10,484 nucleotides of DNA from Lachnospiraceae bacterium (GTDB lineage Bacteria > Bacillota_A > Clostridia > Lachnospirales > Lachnospiraceae): positions 1-10,484 of the forward strand of contig JAIKXO010000201.1 of assembly GCA_024684065.1 (NCBI GenBank), in the 5' to 3' direction. Below the pieces are notes generated by a model that worked only from the letters and a program-made list of their open reading frames with translations, did no database searches and was not told where the DNA came from. The translations under genes were made by a program, and so were the position numbers. This document shows, piece after piece, positions 6,240 through 10,484 of the stretch (position 1 is the first letter of the stretch; the number at the start of each line of letters is the position of its first letter).

Positions 6240-7049
6240 TTACTGTATCTCTATGCCGGCAATATACTCGACGTCACCGGGTATTTCAATTCCCGGATCG
6301 TTTATCTTAAGAACCGCCTGCTTTCCCTTCTCCTCGAGGCCCATCACAAAATGACATATAGCGATGCCTACGTCTATCTTCTGCAGGTCACCCGTTGCTT
6401 CATTCGTAAATCCCTTATCCTTTTTCTCATAAAAATGATATATCCCATCTTTTACAACGATCCTCCAGGGCTGCTTATTTACCGCCGATGGCGCCCATCT
6501 CACCATTTCAAGCACTTCCGCCATATCTTCGGCAGGTGTCAACGACTGTCCCCATGCCCCGTCAAAAAACAGCTTCTCGCCCGCAATACGTGAGTCCGCG
6601 CCGATACCCTTTCGCATCATTGTCTCCTTCAGGGATTTTTTCTTAGCCGGATAGCCCAGCGGACTGACACAGGGCATCATTTCTCCATCCTTTAACCCTG
6701 CCGTCTCTTCAAAAAGTCCCCGTTTCATCGTCCCGCCGATCCAGACAGTGCCTATTCCCAGCGTCCATGCATATAGTACAAGTTTCTCGAAGGAATAACC
6801 GAAAGCAACGTCCGCATATTGTCTCTTCTCCACCTTGCCGGCTACATACAGCCTCTCGCCTGAAAGAACCGGGCTTGACAGACCGTGCTCCTTTGCGTCA
6901 AGGAAAACAAACTCCACGGGAAAATCGAATGGATTCGTGATTTTCCGCGCATACTCTTCTATTGCTGTCCTATGCTCACTGCTGACGGGATTACCGTCAT
7001 ATGTACGTATACTTTTTCTTTGTTTAACAGTTTCTATCAAAGTACCCAT
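6240..7049 (-). CDS. TM1586-type nitroreductase family protein (269 aa)
   Basis: A larger nitroreductase-superfamily protein of the putative TM-nitroreductase type, in which two half-domains form one fold. The N-terminal motif is KQRKSIRTYDGNPV (9-22). The central YAWTLGIGTVWIGGT (93-107) and the second FMN-contact region RWAPSAVNKQPWRIVV (184-199) are clear, and the length fits. The start is the ATG at 7047-7049: an upstream in-frame GTG (7059-7061) overlaps the GTGAGG ribosome site and is therefore unlikely to be the start. It probably reduces an unknown electron acceptor with NAD(P)H. It is driven by a near-perfect promoter with an operator-like dyad, and is followed after 141 bp by the flavodoxin gene. 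Confidence 0.92.
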   Translation of the reverse strand: MGTLIETVKQRKSIRTYDGNPVSSEHRTAIEEYARKITNPFDFPVEFVFLDAKEHGLSSPVLSGERLYVAGKVEKRQYADVAFGYSFEKLVLYAWTLGIGTVWIGGTMKRGLFEETAGLKDGEMMPCVSPLGYPAKKKSLKETMMRKGIGADSRIAGEKLFFDGAWGQSLTPAEDMAEVLEMVRWAPSAVNKQPWRIVVKDGIYHFYEKKDKGFTNEATGDLQKIDVGIAICHFVMGLEEKGKQAVLKINDPGIEIPGDVEYIAGIEIQ

Positions 7050-7134
7050 ATAAAACCTCACTTAAAACAATGCCTTTCCGCAAAAACGCTACTGTTCGTT
7101 ATCAATATCCTTTCGGAATTATGTCTTTTGTCAT

Positions 7135-7163
7135 ATTATATTTTGCGCAATATAATTTGTCAA
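7135..7163 (-). promoter_or_regulatory. Consensus sigma-A promoter with an internal dyad
   Basis: On the minus strand TTGACA (7158-7163) and TATAAT (7135-7140) are separated by exactly 17 bp, a full consensus match. A perfect 8-bp inverted repeat, ATTATATT then AATATAAT, covers 7135-7142 and 7149-7156, and its middle contains the palindrome TTGCGCAA (7143-7150). The dyad covers the -10 box and most of the spacer, so a bound dimer would block polymerase. It points to a repressed gene that is strongly expressed when freed. The leader to the nitroreductase ATG is about 80 bases. Confidence 0.85.
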
Positions 7164-7193
7164 GGATAAATTTCTGTTTTTTTCATTTCCGCC

Positions 7194-7931
7194 CTAATCG
7201 TGCCTCTCTGACTCATTTTCAAAGCATTCGCAGAATCTGGCTGCAGATGCCGGCGGTTCGCCGGCTACCTTCAAATGTGTGATATCCGCATACTCCACTA
7301 CACGAAAGGACGCGATCCCTTTTCTGCGTTCCTCGGTCACAACTTTGGTTATGGATGTCGGAGCAGCCACAAACCCGTGCCAGAGCACCATCGGTGAAAT
7401 ATTCAGCAGATATGAGAGCATCACGCAGGTTACACCGAAGTGACAGAAAAAGACGATGGAATCATTATTTGCTTTTTCCGCGCGAAATACCCTTCCTTCC
7501 TTAACATATCCATGACTTTCTAAGAGTCCGGCAAAGGAATCTGTCACCTTCTTATACTCTTCACCGACTCCCCCCTCCTCCATACGTCTGTTTTCCGTCC
7601 AGTGTTCCGCGCTGTAGAAGATATTCTCCCCTGACCAGTCTTCCGGCAGCCAGTCCCAGCAGATCATTTTCTTATCTTCTCTGTCGGGTCTCCAAATACG
7701 GCACGGAAACTCCATAAGCCAGTCCTTTTCCAGTGCTTTGATATGCAGCCTGTCCAGTGCAGGCCGCGCTGTATCTTTTGCCCGGCCCAAGGGTGAAATG
7801 TAACAGTGGTCAATATGAAAATGCGTCCTATACAAATAATCGGCTAAAAGCTCCGCTTCTCGAAAGCCCTTCGGGGTCAGTGAATCGTTTGCATAGTCCG
7901 GATCTCCATGCCGGATAAAAAACAGCTTCAT
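7194..7931 (-). CDS. Histidine phosphatase (phosphoglycerate mutase-like) family protein
   Basis: A 245-residue cytoplasmic protein of the histidine phosphatase superfamily. The N-terminal FFIRHGD (4-10) gives the catalytic H8 with R7. YISPLGRAKDTARP (44-57) supplies the second phosphate-binding arginine R50. E74 in LMEFPCRIWRP is in the place of the acid catalyst, and the second histidine is H164 in VFFCHFGVTCVML. All four core residues are present, so it should be an active phosphatase on a small phospho-compound; glycolytic mutase activity is unlikely because the surrounding sequence is the broad GpmB/CobC-like type. An AAAGGAG site lies upstream of the ATG. It follows a terminator at 7977-8001, so it probably starts its own unit, though I found no good promoter. 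No terminator is visible at its 3' end, 31 bp before the nitroreductase promoter. Confidence 0.92.
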   Translation of the reverse strand: MKLFFIRHGDPDYANDSLTPKGFREAELLADYLYRTHFHIDHCYISPLGRAKDTARPALDRLHIKALEKDWLMEFPCRIWRPDREDKKMICWDWLPEDWSGENIFYSAEHWTENRRMEEGGVGEEYKKVTDSFAGLLESHGYVKEGRVFRAEKANNDSIVFFCHFGVTCVMLSYLLNISPMVLWHGFVAAPTSITKVVTEERRKGIASFRVVEYADITHLKVAGEPPASAARFCECFENESERHD

Positions 7932-7976
7932 CTCTTCCGCTTCTCCTTTCCGGTTTTCTTATTCTATCGTTATCGC

Positions 7977-8001
7977 AAAAAAACTAACCGGATCCCCGGC
8001 T
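7977..8001 (-). terminator. Rho-independent terminator after the 73-aa gene
   Basis: Minus-strand RNA AGCCGG (8001-7996), loop GGAU, CCGGUU (7991-7986), then AG and seven U (7983-7977). The stem has six pairs including one G-U. It starts 10 bp past the TGA of the 73-aa gene and separates it from the histidine phosphatase gene. Confidence 0.72.
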
Positions 8002-8010
8002 CATCACACT

Positions 8011-8232
8011 TCAGTATTCCCTTGGGATCTCGTCCTCTCCAACCATCTCCCGGAACTGCTCAAGGTCATATCCGTTCCTTACAAGCATTATCTCTTCAAA
8101 ATGACCGGTTTTTAAATCCTTAAGCCCCGCCACCTGCTCGCCGTTGTAGATACTGCACTTAAGAACAGGCTTTTTAGCATCCCTGTCATAATCAAGCTTT
8201 TTTACGGTTTTTGTCTTCTTCCTAAAGAGCAT
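8011..8232 (-). CDS. Conserved small protein, function unknown (73 aa)
   Basis: A 73-residue protein with a basic N-terminus (RKKTKTVKK) and an acidic C-terminus (GEDEIPREY). It has no membrane segment and no signal peptide. The middle, KPVLKCSIYNGEQVAGLKDL followed by KTGHFEEIMLVRN, matches a small uncharacterised family that I recall from Lachnospiraceae genomes, where names differ and none is backed by function; this is from memory. One cysteine (C26) is followed by the GEQVAG motif. The ATG is set by a GAGGA site 9 bases upstream, and a terminator follows 10 bp after the stop, both of which support a real gene. It appears to be monocistronic or the last gene of a unit broken by the insertion sequence upstream. 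Confidence 0.8.
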   Translation of the reverse strand: MLFRKKTKTVKKLDYDRDAKKPVLKCSIYNGEQVAGLKDLKTGHFEEIMLVRNGYDLEQFREMVGEDEIPREY

Positions 8233-8267
8233 ATCTCATATCCTCACTCATTACCCATGTCTTCACT

Positions 8268-8478
8268 TCACCGGTTAACCGGGCGGATCTCAGGTTTTTC
8301 AAAACACCGGTCCGTGCCCTTAACTCTTCTAACAACAGCCCGGATCTCCATTATCACTGTACCCGCTCCGCTTATGTAAAAGTCGTCCTCATATCACCTG
8401 AGCCCGGCTTTATCGTCATACATGTCCTTTTCAGGGCCTCTTTCCCGGATATGTTTCTTTCGATTTATGATATATATG
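8268..8478 (-). pseudogene. Decayed coding remnant upstream of the 73-aa gene
   Basis: On the minus strand, one frame from the insertion-sequence edge to a TGA at 8268-8270 reads about 70 codons with a single in-frame TGA at 8394-8396. The readable parts, RERGPEKDMYDDKAGLR before it and YEDDFYISGAGTVIMEIRAV then FEKPEIRPVNR after it, have a protein-like composition and codon use like the neighbours, whereas the other two frames hold more stops. No start codon with a good ribosome site serves the whole frame. It may be the 3' end of a gene broken by the insertion and a point mutation; a short GTG-started peptide inside it is a weaker alternative. I do not recognise the family. Otherwise the 8233-8478 gap shows only the 12-bp palindrome CCGGTTAACCGG at 8271-8282. 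Confidence 0.33.
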
Positions 8479-8544
8479 ATGATGTTGGGGTCAAATAGAC
8501 CCACTTTAGCGCCTTGAAAACTTCACATATTTCAGCAAAAAACA

Positions 8545-8579
8545 ACCATTTCTGATATAATTATAATCAGAAAGGTGGT
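8545..8579 (+). promoter_or_regulatory. Transposase promoter overlapping a hairpin that covers the ribosome site
   Basis: An extended -10 box, TGATATAAT (8553-8561), has no good -35 partner. The inverted repeat ACCA-TTTCTGAT (8545-8556) with ATCAGAAA-GG-TGGT (8566-8579) gives an 8-bp stem, a 2-base bulge and 4 more pairs. Its 3' arm contains the AAAGGTGG ribosome site of the transposase. A transcript started at this promoter (about position 8568) would lack the 5' arm and be translatable; a transcript entering from outside would carry the full hairpin. Confidence 0.55.
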
Positions 8580-8586
8580 TCAAACA

Positions 8587-10185
8587 ATGGCTTTCAGAAC
8601 GAATTCTTCACAACAGTATTCTTTTTCGGATACGATATATAACCTTACCAATCGGGAAAGAAAAGCGCTCGAAAACTCATGGGCAAAAGTTTTTTCCGAA
8701 GAGGTTTTTCCCGCGATCGACGAAGAAAGATTTCGGGTACTTTATTCTGACCGGGCCCAATGCAGATCCAATACTCCGGTCAATGTGATCGTTGGTGCAA
8801 TGATCATCAAAGAAATGTTCCAAATCTCAGATGATGAGGTAGTTGAAAACCTGATGCTTGATCCGCGATACCAGTATGCCTTGCACACCACCAGCTTTGA
8901 TGAACAGCCACTCAGCGATAAATCACTGTCCCGGTTTCGAAAGAGATGTTATGACTACGAAACCCTGCATAACGTAGATCTCTTCCATGACTGTGTGGCG
9001 GACCTTAGTAAAAAGATTGCGAAGATGATGGGGATCACTCCGAGGATCCGCCGCATGGATTCCATGATGATCGAGGCAAACATCCGAAATCTCAGCCGCG
9101 TTGAATTGCTCTATACATGTGTTGCAAAAGTCGTGATCTATCTTCACAAACATGGAAGAGATGATCTGATCGTTGGCCTTGAGCATTACTATAACCCAAA
9201 TGATTACAACCAGATTTTCTACTATAGCAACAGCGAGGAAACAATTGACCGGTTAAAAGCCATCCTTGACGATGCTGACAAACTGTTAAAAAACTGCGGG
9301 CACGACTTTGATGACACAACAGAATACCAGCTTCTTGTCCGGTGTCTTTCCGAACAGACAATTGTTGATGAGGGCGGCCGCCGGCTCCGGGAAAAGAAGG
9401 ACGGCGGGATGGCTTCCTCCATGATGCAGAATCCATCCGACCCTGATGCAACTTTCCGGACTAAGGCCGGAAAGGACTATCGCGGTTATGCCGCGAACCT
9501 TGAGGAATCAGTAGGATCAAATGGTTCCATTGTAACTGACTATCAGGTTGAGCAGAACAATTATCATGACAGCAGATTTTTCAAAGACAGCATAAACCGT
9601 AACGGAATCTCAGAAGAACCATCAACGATAGTGGCCGATGGAGCTTATTGCGGAAAAGAAAATGAAGGCCTTGCCCGTGAGAACAACGTAACGCTTGTCA
9701 CCACAGCTATTAGCGGTGCAGAGGCTCCGGATATCTATGCTGACTTTGAATTGAATGAGGAAGGCACCCGGGTATTAAAATGTCCGGCTGGCCATGCTCC
9801 CAAAAGCTGTTCTAAGGGAAGCAATCATCTGTACGTTTCGTTCCCGCGTGATGTCTGCCTCAACTGTCCACATAAAGACGATTGCCATGTAAAAGTGCAC
9901 AAGAAAGTTTGTTCCCTGACAATATCCAGCAACGCCCAGAACCGGGCAAGGGCAAAGCGAATGCAAGGTACGGAGCAGTTCAAACTGCTTGCCAGAATCC
10001 GGAACGGAATTGAAACAGTACCCTCAATCCTTCGCCATGTCTATCATACCGATCGGATGCCGGTACGAGGGCTTTCCAGAACAGGGTTCTTCTTTGGCTG
10101 TAAGGTTGCCGCACTAAATGTTAGGAAATTGCTTACCTACCATAGAGGAACGGGGAACTATGCCCAAAATCCGTTATTAGTCTGA
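8587..10185 (+). CDS. IS1182-family DDE transposase
   Basis: A 532-residue transposase that cuts and rejoins the ends of the surrounding element. The N-terminal part has the DUF772-like region (about residues 45-120) with SNTPVNVIVGAMIIKEMF and the QPLSDKSLSRFRKR signature. Likely catalytic residues are D158 in RRMDSMMIEANIRN, D351 in IVADGAYCGKENEG and E476 in IRNGIETVPSILRHVY. A cysteine-rich stretch (about 399-442) with CPAGH and CLNCPHKDDC lies between the last two and resembles a zinc-binding insert. The C-terminus RGLSRTGFFFGCKVAALNVR is typical of the family. The ATG at 8587-8589 is chosen because AAAGGTGG stands 8 bases before it; an in-frame GTG at 8575 lies inside that site. No frameshift or stop interrupts it. 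Confidence 0.96.
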   Translation: MAFRTNSSQQYSFSDTIYNLTNRERKALENSWAKVFSEEVFPAIDEERFRVLYSDRAQCRSNTPVNVIVGAMIIKEMFQISDDEVVENLMLDPRYQYALHTTSFDEQPLSDKSLSRFRKRCYDYETLHNVDLFHDCVADLSKKIAKMMGITPRIRRMDSMMIEANIRNLSRVELLYTCVAKVVIYLHKHGRDDLIVGLEHYYNPNDYNQIFYYSNSEETIDRLKAILDDADKLLKNCGHDFDDTTEYQLLVRCLSEQTIVDEGGRRLREKKDGGMASSMMQNPSDPDATFRTKAGKDYRGYAANLEESVGSNGSIVTDYQVEQNNYHDSRFFKDSINRNGISEEPSTIVADGAYCGKENEGLARENNVTLVTTAISGAEAPDIYADFELNEEGTRVLKCPAGHAPKSCSKGSNHLYVSFPRDVCLNCPHKDDCHVKVHKKVCSLTISSNAQNRARAKRMQGTEQFKLLARIRNGIETVPSILRHVYHTDRMPVRGLSRTGFFFGCKVAALNVRKLLTYHRGTGNYAQNPLLV

Positions 10186-10230
10186 AAATAGGGTGCAGAG
10201 CAACATGCGCTGCTATGGTTGTCCATCTTT

Positions 10231-10250
10231 TGACAGCAATTGTCAGTTTT
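10231..10250 (+). terminator. Weak terminator-like hairpin after the transposase
   Basis: TGACA (10231-10235), loop GCAAT, TGTCA (10241-10245), then GTTTT. The stem is only 5-6 pairs and the T-run is four, so termination would be partial. It lies 46 bp after the transposase stop, just inside the right inverted repeat. Confidence 0.33.
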
Positions 10251-10361
10251 CTGAAAAATATGTGAAATTTTCAAGGTACTAAGGAAGGGGACTGAGGTCA
10301 TAACCTCTTAATTGACCCCAACATCATTTGTATATGATTTTCAAAAAGGGAAAATTGATTA

Positions 10362-10484
10362 TCAGGGTATTATCATGTATGTGTTTTTCTTTTTAACCGC
10401 AAATTCATGGTTCTGCCTTGCAAAATCGCATTCATTTTCACATACAAGTTTAAATCTTGTTTTATGGTACTTCGGATTTATACA
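10362..10484 (-). CDS. 3' end of an unidentified gene, cut by the window edge
   Basis: On the minus strand a frame enters from the right edge and stays open for 40 codons to a TGA at 10362-10364. The other two minus-strand frames have stops within the first few codons. The peptide is charged and mixed in composition, with FKLVCENECDFARQNHEFAV in the middle and KKKNTYMIIP at the end, and has two cysteines five residues apart. I do not recognise it. In this AT-rich stretch such a frame could arise by chance, and an overlapping plus-strand frame from an ATG at 10375 is also open but has a very Phe/Ser-rich composition. The gene would be upstream of the insertion site on the minus strand. Confidence 0.4.
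   Translation of the reverse strand, partial: CINPKYHKTRFKLVCENECDFARQNHEFAVKKKNTYMIIP

Larger units (their letters stand above)
8479..10327 (+). mobile_element. IS1182-family insertion sequence, apparently complete
   Basis: An element of about 1.85 kb with one transposase gene. The outer ends ATGATGTTGGGGTCAA (8479-8494) and its reverse complement (10312-10327) match at 16 of 16 positions. A second inner block, CCTTGAAAA-TTCACATATTT-CAG (8512-8535 and 10251-10276), is also inverted, with one substitution and a 2-base length difference. The blocks are 17 bp apart on the left and 35 bp on the right. The 8-mer TATATGAT occurs directly at the left edge (8473-8480) and 3 bp past the right one (10331-10338), a likely target duplication that leaves the exact ends uncertain by a few bases. 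The single intact gene and matching ends suggest a recent, possibly active copy. Confidence 0.9.

Noticed and set aside
7050..7061. GTG at 7059-7061 as the start of the larger nitroreductase
   Set aside because: It overlaps the GTGAGG ribosome site that serves the ATG at 7047-7049, and the extra four residues are not needed for the family motif.
8271..8282. Perfect 12-bp palindrome CCGGTTAACCGG as an operator
   Set aside because: It coincides with the end of the possible coding remnant and is not next to a recognisable promoter, so function cannot be argued from one copy.
8394..8396. In-frame TGA as a recoded (selenocysteine) codon in the remnant at 8268-8478
   Set aside because: There is no start codon with a ribosome site, no recognised protein family and no visible recoding hairpin; a decayed frame is simpler.
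8575..8586. GTG at 8575 as the transposase start
   Set aside because: It lies inside the AAAGGTGG ribosome site; the ATG at 8587 has that site at a normal distance.
9092..9451. Minus-strand open frame opposite the transposase
   Set aside because: It is an antisense shadow of the transposase gene with no supporting start site or motif.
10375..10484. Plus-strand frame starting at ATG 10375
   Set aside because: Weak ribosome site, Phe/Ser-rich composition and full overlap with a more protein-like minus-strand frame.

Overview
The window looks like a chromosomal segment of a Clostridia-type Firmicute, most likely Lachnospiraceae. This rests on moderate GC, strong AGGAGG-type ribosome sites, a YesM/YesN-type two-component pair, a small protein with a GEQVAG...FEE signature that I recall from that family, and an IS1182-type element. 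Except for the insertion sequence, every recognised gene lies on the minus strand, so transcription runs from high to low coordinates.

Region 1 (1-4800) is a regulated transporter locus. A sensor histidine kinase (3407-4648) and an AraC-type response regulator (1854-3401) are followed by a tripartite TRAP uptake system: lipoprotein binding protein DctP (684-1736), small membrane subunit DctQ (119-619) and the start of large permease DctM (1-125, cut by the window edge). The pair probably senses a substrate-related cue and switches on dctPQM. The gap between dctP and dctQ consists of five tandem 15-bp units that carry stop codons in one frame and an open pentapeptide-repeat frame in another.

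Region 2 (4649-5047) is intergenic. It holds a promoter for the two-component genes, a roughly 200-bp stretch bounded by an imperfect inverted repeat (GGGGACGGTTC core), and inside it a rho-independent terminator for the nitroreductase gene.

Region 3 (5048-8232) is a run of small cytoplasmic enzymes, mostly redox: a 174-aa nitroreductase, a short-chain flavodoxin, a second larger nitroreductase (269 aa) behind a textbook TTGACA-17-TATAAT promoter with an internal dyad, a histidine phosphatase, and a 73-aa conserved small protein with its own terminator.

Region 4 (8233-10484) contains a decayed coding remnant, then a complete IS1182-like insertion sequence (about 8479-10327) with two-block inverted repeats, a plausible 8-bp target duplication, and a 5' hairpin that could hide the transposase ribosome site on read-through transcripts. 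Beyond it is the possible 3' end of another minus-strand gene.

I see no clearly new defence or mobile system. The most unusual signals are the 15-bp tandem repeat between dctP and dctQ, the inverted-repeat element at 4801-5002, and the IS leader hairpin.
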